Part shown: positions 35,315 through 43,078 of the stretch, one piece after another
Numbering within the stretch: the stretch's first letter is position 1
Layout of the letters: each line of letters begins with the position of its first letter
From: Opitutales bacterium
Lineage (GTDB): Bacteria; Verrucomicrobiota; Verrucomicrobiia; Opitutales; Seribacteraceae
Direction: 5' to 3'
Assembly (NCBI GenBank): GCA_029251885.1
Contig: JAQXCL010000147.1
Coordinates: 1-53,367, forward strand
Length of the DNA: 53,367 bases
Notes under the pieces: generated by a model
Databases searched by the model: none
What the model was told of the DNA's origin: nothing
Seen by the model: the letters and a program-made list of their open reading frames with translations, nothing else
Translations under genes and position numbers: made by a program

Positions 35315-37639
35315 ATGTTTACAGAATTATTTGGTTCATCCCCATTCAAAGGTAAAATTTGTTTTTGTGCGGTTTTATTGATTGCTTTTCTGTCAGTTTC
35401 TAATTGCTCGGACTCAGGAAGAGATAATCTTCGAATACCTGCAGTACATGATGATGAAAATTATCTTGTTGATCAGTATGTCGGTGCAGAAGCTTGTGCG
35501 GAATGTCATGACCAAGTGCATGAAAAATGGGAGGGATCCCACCATTATCATGCAATGGAATTGCCCAATGAGCAAACAGTCCGTGCCGACTTCAATAGTT
35601 CTAAGTTTGAGAATTATGGAATAACTACCAAATTTTTTCGTGAAGGGGAAAAATACTTGGTGGAAACCGAAAACGAGGAGGGGGAACTGGAGACCTTTGA
35701 GGTTGCTTACACCTTCGGGTGGGAGCCTCTTCAGCAATACCTAATTAAATTTCCAGATGGTCGGCTTCAGGTATTACCTACTTGTTGGGATGTCGAAAAA
35801 AAGGAATGGTATCATCTCTACCCGGACGAACGCATTGCTCCGGAAGATCCATTGTTTTGGACCCGTTCCCTACAGAATTGGGATCACATGTGTGCCGATT
35901 GCCACTCGACAAACCTACGCAAGGAATTTGATTTTTCCACGCAGGCTTTTTCCACAAAATATTCTGAAATTAATGTGGCCTGTGAATCTTGTCATGGTCC
36001 CGGGGCTGAGCATGTTGCCCGAGCGAAATCCGGTGCAGGGTGGGTTGGTATGGCTGATTTTGCTTTGGCAGATATTAATTCCACAAATCTTGCTCAGATC
36101 GAATCGTGCGCCAAATGCCACGCGAGAAGGTCCATGGTTCATCCTGGTCACCATGCGGGCAATACATTTCTTGACCATTTCCTTCCCGAGGTCACGCAAC
36201 CTTGGTCACCTGAAATGCAGGTTCCCACTTACCATGTAGATGGTCAAATTGACGATGAGGTCTATGTTTACGGCTCTTACATTCAGAGCAAGATGTTTCA
36301 TCAGGGCGTAAAGTGTACCGATTGCCATGACGCCCATACCACCAAGTTACATCATTATGACAACCAACTTTGCACCCGTTGTCATGAGCCAAATGATAAA
36401 AATCCGGCTGGTTTTGATAATCCGGGGCACCATTTTCATGAGATGGGTACAAAAGGGGCTAATTGCGTGGAATGTCACATGCCTCATAAAAATTACATGG
36501 TTATTGATTCCCGGAGGGATCATAGCATTCGGATTCCCCGACCAGATTTATCCGCAAAATTTGGGCATCCTAATGCGTGTAATAATTGCCACTCAGATAA
36601 ATCTTTCGAGTGGACTGCTGGTGCGATTGAGCGAATAAAGGGACCAATCCGGCCAAAGGAGGCTCGTCATCCCGGTGCTTTTCACGCCTACCGGTCCGGT
36701 GCTCCTGGGGCGGAAAAACTTTTACTCAAGGCAAGCCAAGACCAGTCTGCTCCAGCCTTTACCCAAACAGGAGCTTTATTGGCATTGCGTTCATTTATAA
36801 GCGAATCATCTACAGAGGAAGCCGTTCGGCAACTGGATTCAAATCAATCAGTGGTTCGAGTTGCTGCGGTTTCTAAATTGGAGAGTTCGGTACCTTCTGA
36901 TTTGTATCAATATTTAGTCCCGGTTTTGCGAGATTCTGTCCGGGCGGTTAGGACTGAAGCTGCCCGCGTTTTGACGACAGTACCAAAGTCTTACTTTAAG
37001 CAGGAAGAGTTGTCCCTCTTTGATCGGGTCTTGAAAGAGCTTAAGTCTCGTTATAATAGCAATTTAGATCGAGCTGAGTCCCATCTTTCCCTGGGGATTT
37101 TGGAAGAAAATCAAGGAGAGCCTGGCAAGGCCGAGCGTCACTATCGAAATGCTATCGTCAGGGACGATCTTTTTGTACCGGCGAGAATGAACTTAGCTAC
37201 CTTACTGAGTTCATCGGGTAGGGTAGTGGAAGCCGAAAAGCTGCTCCGCGAGTCTGCCCGTATCCAGCCTACATGGGGGCAGGTACATTACTCCCTTGGT
37301 TTGCTTCTTGCCGAAGACGGCAAGCGCTTACCCGAAGCCATTCGTTCCTTGGAGCGTGCTGCTTGGCATTGGCCTGAGAATCCTCGGGTAACCCACAACC
37401 TGGCGATAGCTTATTGGCAAAGCAATCGAATCGAGGATGCAGTTCGTTCATTTGAGCAATCCATCCGACTCCAGCCCAATAATCCGGAATTCCTTCAGCG
37501 AATAAGCGAATTACTTGCTCAAAATGATCGTTGGTCCGACGCACTGCCTTACCTTCGCAGGTTGGTTTTACTCGTACCCAACGAGCCTAGTGTTAAATCA
37601 TTCTTTGAGGAAGCTAAAAGGCAGTTGAGTATAAGGTGA
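35315..37639 (+). CDS. Octaheme cytochrome c with C-terminal TPR domain
   Basis: This 774-residue exported protein has an N-terminal hydrophobic signal ending near VSNCSDS (possibly a lipoprotein). Eight CxxCH sites follow: CAECH (61-65), CADCH, CESCH, CAKCH, CTDCH, CTRCH, CVECH and CNNCH, all within roughly the first 430 residues. The spacing resembles the cytochrome c554/NrfA-related multiheme class. The second half contains HEAT-like then TPR repeats (SHLSLGILEENQGEPGKAERHYRNAI, VHYSLGLLLAEDG, VTHNLAIAYWQSNRIEDAV). The heme half likely handles electrons or a small nitrogen/sulfur substrate in the periplasm, and the TPR half binds a partner. No reductase subunit or quinol oxidase gene is adjacent. 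Two tandem hairpins end the gene. Confidence 0.88.
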   Translation: MFTELFGSSPFKGKICFCAVLLIAFLSVSNCSDSGRDNLRIPAVHDDENYLVDQYVGAEACAECHDQVHEKWEGSHHYHAMELPNEQTVRADFNSSKFENYGITTKFFREGEKYLVETENEEGELETFEVAYTFGWEPLQQYLIKFPDGRLQVLPTCWDVEKKEWYHLYPDERIAPEDPLFWTRSLQNWDHMCADCHSTNLRKEFDFSTQAFSTKYSEINVACESCHGPGAEHVARAKSGAGWVGMADFALADINSTNLAQIESCAKCHARRSMVHPGHHAGNTFLDHFLPEVTQPWSPEMQVPTYHVDGQIDDEVYVYGSYIQSKMFHQGVKCTDCHDAHTTKLHHYDNQLCTRCHEPNDKNPAGFDNPGHHFHEMGTKGANCVECHMPHKNYMVIDSRRDHSIRIPRPDLSAKFGHPNACNNCHSDKSFEWTAGAIERIKGPIRPKEARHPGAFHAYRSGAPGAEKLLLKASQDQSAPAFTQTGALLALRSFISESSTEEAVRQLDSNQSVVRVAAVSKLESSVPSDLYQYLVPVLRDSVRAVRTEAARVLTTVPKSYFKQEELSLFDRVLKELKSRYNSNLDRAESHLSLGILEENQGEPGKAERHYRNAIVRDDLFVPARMNLATLLSSSGRVVEAEKLLRESARIQPTWGQVHYSLGLLLAEDGKRLPEAIRSLERAAWHWPENPRVTHNLAIAYWQSNRIEDAVRSFEQSIRLQPNNPEFLQRISELLAQNDRWSDALPYLRRLVLLVPNEPSVKSFFEEAKRQLSIR

Positions 37640-37715
37640 GTTGTTTACGAAAAGGTTAAACCCCTGTTATGTTTTTCGCTTCATTACTTTACCCTTTCAT
37701 TTAGATATAAAAAAA

Positions 37716-37760
37716 AACCTCCTCCGGCGACTAAAGTCTTACCGAAGGAGGAGCCTTTTT
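37716..37760 (+). terminator. Terminator after the octaheme gene (first hairpin)
   Basis: CCTCCT-C-CGG (37718-37727) pairs with CCG-A-AGGAGG (37742-37751) with one mismatch, flanked by an A-tract and followed by CCTTTTT. The A-tract on the other side makes it potentially bidirectional. Confidence 0.75.
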
Positions 37761-37768
37761 GAACTGAT

Positions 37769-37794
37769 GACCCCGTTAGTAAGCGGGATCTTTT
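37769..37794 (+). terminator. Second, weaker terminator hairpin
   Basis: CCCG/CGGG (37772-37775 with 37784-37787) with flanking GA/TC pairs and a following TTTT, 9 nt after the first hairpin; the pair forms a tandem terminator. Confidence 0.45.
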
Positions 37795-37901
37795 AACTGT
37801 ATAATTACCTTTCATTCTATAATACCTACTTGTCAAAAAAAAACTTAAATATTTCTAATTATACTCATTAGTATTATTAATTCTATGGATTTGTTGTATT
37901 T

Positions 37902-37921
37902 TTGCATTTAGTTAAATGCAA
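37902..37921. promoter_or_regulatory. Perfect 20-bp palindrome upstream of the MerC-like gene (candidate metal-regulator box)
   Basis: TTGCATTTAGTTAAATGCAA is a perfect inverted repeat (9-bp arms, GT centre) ending 39 bp before the start of a His-rich MerC-like membrane protein, inside its expected promoter. Its size and symmetry fit a Fur/Zur-type operator, though it does not match a textbook consensus. Confidence 0.5.
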
Positions 37922-37960
37922 TAATCTTGCGAAAAGCACGATTTTACTTAGCTTAGAAGG

Positions 37961-38440
37961 ATGTCTTTTTTATCTTCTTCACCTCATGTTCACCATCATC
38001 ATAGTAGTTGGTTGGATCGTTTGGGTGGAAGTCTGGCTTTGATATGTGCAGTTCACTGTTTGTTAACTCCGATGCTTGTTGTTTGCCTGCCATTAATTGC
38101 TTCGACCTTTTGGGTAAATGAAAGTTTTCACTTATGGATGCTCGGGTTGGTTGTCCCGCTCACTGCATTATCCATGTTTCTTGGTTGCCGGAAGCATCAT
38201 GATCGCTTGATTATTGTTCTGGCAACAATTGGCATATCCTTTCTCATTACTGGAGTGATCTGCGGATTTGTTCTTGGGCACAGTTGTCACACCCATTGCG
38301 GAGACCATCACTCAGTTCTTTCTTCCAGTTTCTTCCCACACGGATGGGAGTCTTTTTTTACCACTTTGGGTGGTGGATTTCTTGTCTTTGCACACATCAG
38401 GAATTACCGATTGTGTAGAAAGACTAGTTGCGATCACTAG
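37961..38440 (+). CDS. MerC-domain membrane protein with His-rich N-terminus
   Basis: This 159-residue protein opens with a His-rich HVHHHHS segment, then the MerC signature DRLGGSLALICAVHCLLTP (the Cys pair of CAVHC), and four membrane helices. A Cys/His loop HSCHTHCGDHH lies between helices 3 and 4, and a final CRKTSCDH ends the protein. MerC proteins carry Hg(II) or related soft metals inward, but chromosomal MerC-domain proteins are often tied to zinc or copper handling instead. No mer genes are nearby, so mercury resistance is not supported. The palindrome upstream suggests metal-dependent control. Confidence 0.85.
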   Translation: MSFLSSSPHVHHHHSSWLDRLGGSLALICAVHCLLTPMLVVCLPLIASTFWVNESFHLWMLGLVVPLTALSMFLGCRKHHDRLIIVLATIGISFLITGVICGFVLGHSCHTHCGDHHSVLSSSFFPHGWESFFTTLGGGFLVFAHIRNYRLCRKTSCDH

Positions 38441-38447
38441 TAGTAAT

Positions 38448-38473
38448 TAGCCTTCCGGGCTTATTATTTTTTG
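38448..38473 (+). terminator. Possible terminator of the MerC-like gene
   Basis: AGCC-TTCCG-GGCT (38449-38461) followed by TATTATTTTTT starts 9 nt after the stop codon. The stem is only 4 bp. A second candidate with a CACCA/TGGTG stem and T7 tract lies at 38617-38657. Confidence 0.4.
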
Positions 38474-38616
38474 GATTAGCTGCTTTAATTCATCTGTACT
38501 TTATACAGCTTCGGGTTTTCCAGGGTTTATAATGTGGTAGACCTTTCGCTTAATTTGGGTGAAGTCCACCTTGAGGCATCGGTTGTCGTGAATTAAATCC
38601 ACTGTTTAATGCCATT

Positions 38617-38657
38617 TAACCACCAAAGAATAAAGATATGTGGTGTTAGGTTTTTTT
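38617..38657 (+). terminator. Second possible terminator between merC-like gene and tRNA-Thr
   Basis: TAAC-CACCA (38617-38625) can pair with TGGTG-TTA (38641-38648) with a single bulged C, then GG and seven T. It lies just beyond the 3' end of the oppositely oriented tRNA-Thr. The remaining DNA from 38474 to 38616 holds no gene I can see. Confidence 0.4.
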
Positions 38658-38670
38658 ATCAGAATCAAAA

Positions 38671-38746
38671 TGGAGCCACCTGTCAGGGTCGAACTGACGA
38701 CATCCTCATTACAAGTGAGGCGCTCTACCAACTGAGCTAAGGTGGC
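38671..38746 (-). tRNA. tRNA-Thr (anticodon TGT)
   Basis: On the minus strand, a 76-nt cloverleaf with acceptor GCCACCT/AGGTGGC, D-arm GCTCAGTTGGTAGAGC, anticodon loop CTTGTAA, T-loop TTCGACC, and encoded CCA. Anticodon TGT reads ACA/ACG threonine codons. Confidence 0.96.
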
Positions 38747-38824
38747 GACCGATTTTTAGAGTACTGAAAAAAAAGAAAAAATCAACAGGATAGTCGAGAA
38801 TCTTTCTGGTTCACTTAAAATAAT

Positions 38825-39295
38825 TTAGGGTGAATGAACTGCAATTGAGTCATGCACAATTTCTTGAATCGACCGGTTTGGTGAAAGTTTGGCTCGTTTT
38901 GATACTTCATGTGCCGTTCTAATTAGCTGTGAGTTAATCTGTCGCTCCACCTCTGCCCAGCATGTTTCTTCGATATCTTTGGTGTAGGGTAATCTTGGAT
39001 CAGCGGTGTTCAAGTGGGATTTCAAGAGACGCAACTTTGCTTTTTCAACATCCTTGGAAAAGCGCAAAGATAACCATTTAGATATTTGGCCTAAACTCCA
39101 GTCCGTTGAGGGTTCTTCCCGTAAGGCAATCCATGGTTCCTGGCTCAACATGCGATCATGCATGGAAGTTCTTATTTCTAAAACTTCGAAGTAGAAGTCA
39201 TTCACATCTGCTGGTTTACGAATCGCAGTCTGGTTGGAACGGTTGATAGAACATCCTCCCATTAAAATAAGAATGATGAGGGCAAAAATCTTCAT
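38825..39295 (-). CDS. Small lipoprotein of unknown function
   Basis: From ATG 39295 the N-terminus MKIFALIILILMGGCSINRS is a clean lipoprotein signal with lipobox LMGGC. The remaining about 135 residues are mostly helical and polar (VEKAKLRLLKSHL, EETCWAEVERQINSQLIRTAHEVSKRAKLS). I compared it mentally with secreted AroQ-type chorismate mutases because of the helical pattern but saw no matching active-site residues. The track start adds four residues. It is divergent from the exported repeat protein; the two promoters share about 140 bp. Confidence 0.68.
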   Translation of the reverse strand: MKIFALIILILMGGCSINRSNQTAIRKPADVNDFYFEVLEIRTSMHDRMLSQEPWIALREEPSTDWSLGQISKWLSLRFSKDVEKAKLRLLKSHLNTADPRLPYTKDIEETCWAEVERQINSQLIRTAHEVSKRAKLSPNRSIQEIVHDSIAVHSP

Positions 39296-39381
39296 ACATC
39301 CAACCAATTATCTCTTCCATCTCATGTCAAATTAAGGTGGGTCGTTTGTTAGCAAGTGTAATAACTTTTTTTAGAAAAAGT

Positions 39382-39410
39382 TTGTTTTAATACAAATATG
39401 TATTTATACT
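39382..39410 (+). promoter_or_regulatory. Sigma-70-type promoter of the exported repeat protein
   Basis: TTGTTT (39382-39387), 17-nt spacer, TATACT (39405-39410). Predicted start near 39417 gives a leader of about 22 nt carrying the ribosome site GGAGG (39429-39433). A perfect AACTTTTT/AAAAAGTT hairpin (39363-39382) abuts the -35. Confidence 0.65.
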
Positions 39411-39438
39411 AACTTTAAATAATTAATTGGAGGTTATT

Positions 39439-40344
39439 ATGAAAATATTAAAGTCGGTCTTGGTTATCATTATCTCAATCACCCCGTTTAAAGGTGGTTT
39501 TTGTCAAAGCCCATATGAACCTGATGAGTTTTATTCGTCACAAGGAGACAGTAACTTGAGGAGTGGAAGCGATTCATTGTCTGATTTGTTAAGCAATCTT
39601 GATCGGTTCAGCCGTATAGAGGATAACGAAACAAAGAAAATGCTAAGAGATGGCATTGCCCAGGCTTCATGGGCTAAAATGAATAATGTTCGAAGAAATG
39701 TGGATCAGGCTAACCTGAAATTACATTACTCACTTAATGAAGAAAAAAATGAGTTAAGGTATATCTATGATAAGAAAGCTCTGACACGTGTAAATGAGCT
39801 CGCGGTAGCAAAAGCTTGGTGGAACAGTCCAACCTGCAAGAGACAGATACCTCGTAGGGATTGGTTTATGTTATCCGCTGAAGAGCGGGCGATGTATAGC
39901 CACAGATATATGCAATATCACAATCCTGAAATATTTGAGTCTATCAATGAGATGAAATTAGATATCCCAGAGCCAGAATATGCAATGGCATGGAATATAC
40001 GACACTTGAGTAACCCGGGAGTGCCAAGATGGAAAGAGGTTAAAAATTTTAAATCCAAAAATAACTTTCGAAAGTCTTACTATGCTCACAAGTTGGCGAA
40101 GATTAATCCCGGAATTTTTATTTCTGAGGAAGAATTTGCCAATGCATGGGAGATTGCCCAAATCGGCATAAGTAATCCTGTTCGTTGGGATCAGGTTTTA
40201 GATTCCAGTAAGCAATCAGAATTTAGGAAAAATTATTTAGCACTAAAGGAAAAGCAATTGGACAGTTCGATTCTACCCCTTGGGCGTGCTAATGAAGATA
40301 ATGTAGATATGGTGGCACTCGCATCTCGAACTACTATAAAATAA
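39439..40344 (+). CDS. Exported protein with three imperfect repeats, unknown function
   Basis: The track begins at a TTG (39427), but ATG 39439, preceded 5 nt earlier by GGAGG, is the clear start; 301 residues. A signal peptide (MKILKSVLVIIISITPFKGGFCQ) is followed by a polar linker. Then come about three copies of a roughly 55-residue unit with the pattern (E)(Y/F)A.AW.I....NP..RW..V....(K/S)..FRK.Y...K, best seen at EYAMAWNIRHLSNPGVPRW and EFANAWEIAQIGISNPVRW; a degenerate first copy covers VAKAWWNSPTCKRQIPRRDW. The repeats look all-helical. I do not know the family. It stands alone with its own promoter. Confidence 0.75.
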   Translation: MKILKSVLVIIISITPFKGGFCQSPYEPDEFYSSQGDSNLRSGSDSLSDLLSNLDRFSRIEDNETKKMLRDGIAQASWAKMNNVRRNVDQANLKLHYSLNEEKNELRYIYDKKALTRVNELAVAKAWWNSPTCKRQIPRRDWFMLSAEERAMYSHRYMQYHNPEIFESINEMKLDIPEPEYAMAWNIRHLSNPGVPRWKEVKNFKSKNNFRKSYYAHKLAKINPGIFISEEEFANAWEIAQIGISNPVRWDQVLDSSKQSEFRKNYLALKEKQLDSSILPLGRANEDNVDMVALASRTTIK

Positions 40345-40385
40345 TCTGACTTTTGTTAAACTGCAGTACTTTAAAATTCCGCTAG

Positions 40386-41375
40386 TCAGGCTTCACAGGT
40401 GAAGATTTTGTCTGGGCTAACCCACTTTTCTAGAAGTTCGAAACAGCTATGCTTTAACCTTTTTTCCGTATTTTCGCGATAGGCAATAATTCCGCCTTTC
40501 GATTCCAAGTCTGAAGCAAATAAAGGTTCCTCTGGATAGTGCTTTTCCATTTTTTTGTAGAAACCAGTAGGCATACGAAAAGCTCCCAGACTAACCGAAT
40601 GAATGGTATGTTCAGATAGGGTAGTAAAAATATTTTCAAAGAGCTTGGCATATCGATCCTTAAAATCTGCACAGTCGATCAGTGGGTCGATTCGTAACCC
40701 AATTTTCCATCCCTGTTCTGCAAGTTGTAACATTGCCCGAATCCTGGCATCCACACTGGGTACACCATGTTCAAGTTGGGTACTAATTTCTTGGGGTGTA
40801 AAACTAAAGGCAACCACCGCCCGATCCAAGGGTTCCCTATTCTGAAGTGCCCGAGTTGCCACGCTCTTGGTTCTTAGTTCGATCCATGCATTGTCCAGTT
40901 TTTTAAAAAAAGGAAGGAAATGATCGGCAAAGCCTGTGACTGACTCGAGAGCCAAACTATCACAATCATAGCCGGAAAAAAACCAGCTCTGTTCTTTGGC
41001 AGTTTTTGTCGCCCTGACAATTTCCTCTTCAAAATCCTCAAAGTTTACAAACATGAGGTAGTGGGCAGAGGGATACATACCTTGCAAAAAACAATACCTA
41101 CAATCGTAGAGGCAATTGAGCAGGTGTGAAAAATAAAAATTCCTCGTTCCACCCACACCATAGCTTGGAGGAATCGGGTGTATTAGTTTACCAGTTTGCT
41201 TGGCAAGTATGAGTGCAGGTTTTTTTTTCTGAAGCCGAAAACTTTGGCCGGCCGGATTAAACACTTCTTTGTAATGTTTACAGGGAAGAACTGTGGCACG
41301 GGGAAACCTCGCCAAAATTTGCTGACTCCTTGGATGATCTCGAATCCCGTCCTCCATGTAAATTACTTCAATCAT
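40386..41375 (-). CDS. Spore photoproduct lyase-like radical SAM protein
   Basis: This 329-residue radical SAM enzyme is of the SplB family. The cluster motif is CLYDCRYC (Cys88, Cys92, Cys95). A further cysteine at 138 (SGYDCDSLALES) matches in spacing the H-donor Cys141 of Bacillus SPL, which repairs the 5-thyminyl-dihydrothymine lesion. IELRTKS, AVVAFSFTPQEIS and IGLRIDPLI are other family segments. ATG 41375 overlaps the upstream gene's stop as ATGA; the longer track start lies inside it. SPL homologues occur in non-spore-formers with unproven roles, perhaps repair of UV-damaged DNA. Co-transcription with a nucleosidase-like gene is the main context clue. Confidence 0.88.
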   Translation of the reverse strand: MIEVIYMEDGIRDHPRSQQILARFPRATVLPCKHYKEVFNPAGQSFRLQKKKPALILAKQTGKLIHPIPPSYGVGGTRNFYFSHLLNCLYDCRYCFLQGMYPSAHYLMFVNFEDFEEEIVRATKTAKEQSWFFSGYDCDSLALESVTGFADHFLPFFKKLDNAWIELRTKSVATRALQNREPLDRAVVAFSFTPQEISTQLEHGVPSVDARIRAMLQLAEQGWKIGLRIDPLIDCADFKDRYAKLFENIFTTLSEHTIHSVSLGAFRMPTGFYKKMEKHYPEEPLFASDLESKGGIIAYRENTEKRLKHSCFELLEKWVSPDKIFTCEA

Positions 41376-42175
41376 TTGAGTTGCCGGTTTGGTTCCATCC
41401 AAAGGTTAATGTCCGAGATTACCTGAGCCCCATCCTTTGCGGATTGAGCAATAGGCTCGATTTCTTTCAGGGATAACCCAAGGGCATTGGCCTGACGAAC
41501 TAAGTCGTGCAATTGATGAGACCTGGTCGATGAAAAATGATGAATACCCAGTACTTTTTCATAGGTATTCGATACCTCAGGCTCTTGTTGCATTTCAAGG
41601 CTGATTCCTTCCATTTGCTCAACGAAAAGGGCAATGCCCTTAAGGTTCGGTTCTATCAACCCTGGGACATCTTTTGGAGAGAACTTTGATAGAGGGGAAG
41701 ATGGATTGTCTGATACAACTTTAATAACCTGAGTTAGTTCACGAGTGCTCGTGCCAACTACCGCAGCATAAAAGGCATGGGCTTCCATATCGTATCCAAG
41801 TGCGGGCTCATAGGACGAACTCGGTTTAGAACAGGTTTTGAGGCAGGTCACCGGAAAAGCGTGGTCATAAATTTGTGGTGGATAAAAGCAGTTTTCGCTT
41901 AGGTCATCCTCGATCCTTCCGGCAAGAAATGGCTGTCCTGTTTCCAGGCTTCCGTGCCCGGCAATACCCAGATTCATCCATGCCTGATTAAGTGAAATAT
42001 TTTTAGTTTTTAAGAAATTAACAGCTTGGCTTGTTTGCTCGCGTCCCTTTCCTGAGAGTACTAATTTATGATTATCTTTTTGATAATATGGAAAGGGCCG
42101 ATCGCTGACTTTTTGTAATTCATAAAAATCAATAATGGGCTGGGCTTCCCCAGGAAAGGCGATCACGAAGTTCAT
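41372..42175 (-). CDS. Nucleoside phosphorylase/nucleosidase-superfamily protein
   Basis: This 267-residue protein looks like the MTAN/PNP superfamily: FVIAFPGEAQPI at the start, the glycine-rich NLGIAGHG, the ligand-binding GYDMEAHAFYAAV (the M-E pair binds ribose hydroxyls), and KVVSDNPSS with the catalytic-type Asp. The exact substrate is not clear; futalosine hydrolase, methylthioadenosine nucleosidase and related enzymes share this set. ATG 42175 is preferred over the TTG at 42190; it follows the glycosyltransferase stop by 2 nt. It overlaps the SPL-like gene by 4 nt, so the two are probably made together. Confidence 0.75.
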   Translation of the reverse strand: MNFVIAFPGEAQPIIDFYELQKVSDRPFPYYQKDNHKLVLSGKGREQTSQAVNFLKTKNISLNQAWMNLGIAGHGSLETGQPFLAGRIEDDLSENCFYPPQIYDHAFPVTCLKTCSKPSSSYEPALGYDMEAHAFYAAVVGTSTRELTQVIKVVSDNPSSPLSKFSPKDVPGLIEPNLKGIALFVEQMEGISLEMQQEPEVSNTYEKVLGIHHFSSTRSHQLHDLVRQANALGLSLKEIEPIAQSAKDGAQVISDINLWMEPNRQLK

Positions 42176-42177
42176 AC

Positions 42178-43062
42178 TTAAGATCGACAAGTCAGTTTAG
42201 CCCGGAGTTCCAAATGATTGATTTTGAGATCACCATACTTTTGGGCGGCTTGATACTTTTCTCTTTTGATTGATCCTTGCTCAAGAACTGAGCATTTCTC
42301 AACCATGACATCCAAGGCTTGTTTGCGTTGTTGATCGGTTAGGTCTGAGCGTTTGAGGATTTTCTCTAAGGCTTTAATTCGGAACCTGTCCATTCCCCAG
42401 GTTGTGGTAGAGAGTTGGTCAGAATGTCCTCCGTGTTTACGGACCAATTTTTCTTCCGTTAATCCGACGGGATGATTCAAGAGTAAGCGTAACCAAAAAT
42501 CATAATCCTCACAGACCGGCAAAGATTCATCAAACCATCCAACCGATTCAAAAACTGTCCGGTGTAAGAGAACCGAAGATGGGCAAATTAAACAGTTTTT
42601 TAAACTTCGTTCCCACAATCTATTGTTTGATTTGTCTAAGTATGCGGGTGGGATGACTTCGTTTCCTCGGCGTATCCATTTTTCAAGAGTGTGAATAGCG
42701 AGTAATTCCGGGTTTTGATCGATATACCGCATTTGTTTTTCCAACTTTTCAGGTTCCCACTCGTCATCTGAGTCGAGCAGGGCAATCCATTTACCCCTGG
42801 CTTGCTGAATCCCCCAATTTCTAGCTGCAGAAACTCCTAAGTTCTTTTCCCTTCTCAGGCAGTGGATTTCTAAATCTTCGTGGAAATCCGAAAGGTCTGG
42901 AGAAGAAGACGAACCATCATCCACCACTAAAACCTCATCTGCCTGAGTAGTTTGCTTACTAACCGAGCTCAAGGCTCTATTGAGTAAGTCTGGACGGTTG
43001 TAAACCGGGATGACTACAGAAATATTCAAAAGTATGCCATCCGTTTGACAGGCTTCCCACAT
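42178..43062 (-). CDS. Family 2 glycosyltransferase
   Basis: This 294-residue GT-A enzyme has SVVIPVYNRPDLLNRAL, VLVVDDGS, NLGVSAARNWGI and the metal-binding ALLDSDDEW, then a CEDYDFWLRL segment with the likely catalytic acid. It transfers a sugar from a nucleotide donor, probably to an envelope glycan; donor and acceptor are unknown. A C-terminal helical, Lys/Glu-rich part (about residues 220-294) is not part of the core. It lies 16 bp downstream of the lipoprotein gene and just upstream of the nucleosidase gene. Confidence 0.9.
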   Translation of the reverse strand: MWEACQTDGILLNISVVIPVYNRPDLLNRALSSVSKQTTQADEVLVVDDGSSSSPDLSDFHEDLEIHCLRREKNLGVSAARNWGIQQARGKWIALLDSDDEWEPEKLEKQMRYIDQNPELLAIHTLEKWIRRGNEVIPPAYLDKSNNRLWERSLKNCLICPSSVLLHRTVFESVGWFDESLPVCEDYDFWLRLLLNHPVGLTEEKLVRKHGGHSDQLSTTTWGMDRFRIKALEKILKRSDLTDQQRKQALDVMVEKCSVLEQGSIKREKYQAAQKYGDLKINHLELRAKLTCRS

Positions 43063-43078
43063 TTGGGAAGCTGGGGAA

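Noticed and set aside
35757-36239. 160-codon plus-strand ORF
   Set aside because: Out-of-frame shadow inside the octaheme cytochrome gene; no heme motif in this frame.
37961-38440. Mercury resistance operon
   Set aside because: MerC-like protein stands alone with no merR, merA, merT or merP; metal identity left open.
40386-41375. Evidence of spore formation
   Set aside because: An SPL-like enzyme alone does not imply sporulation; no spo or ger genes are in the window and homologues occur in non-spore-formers.
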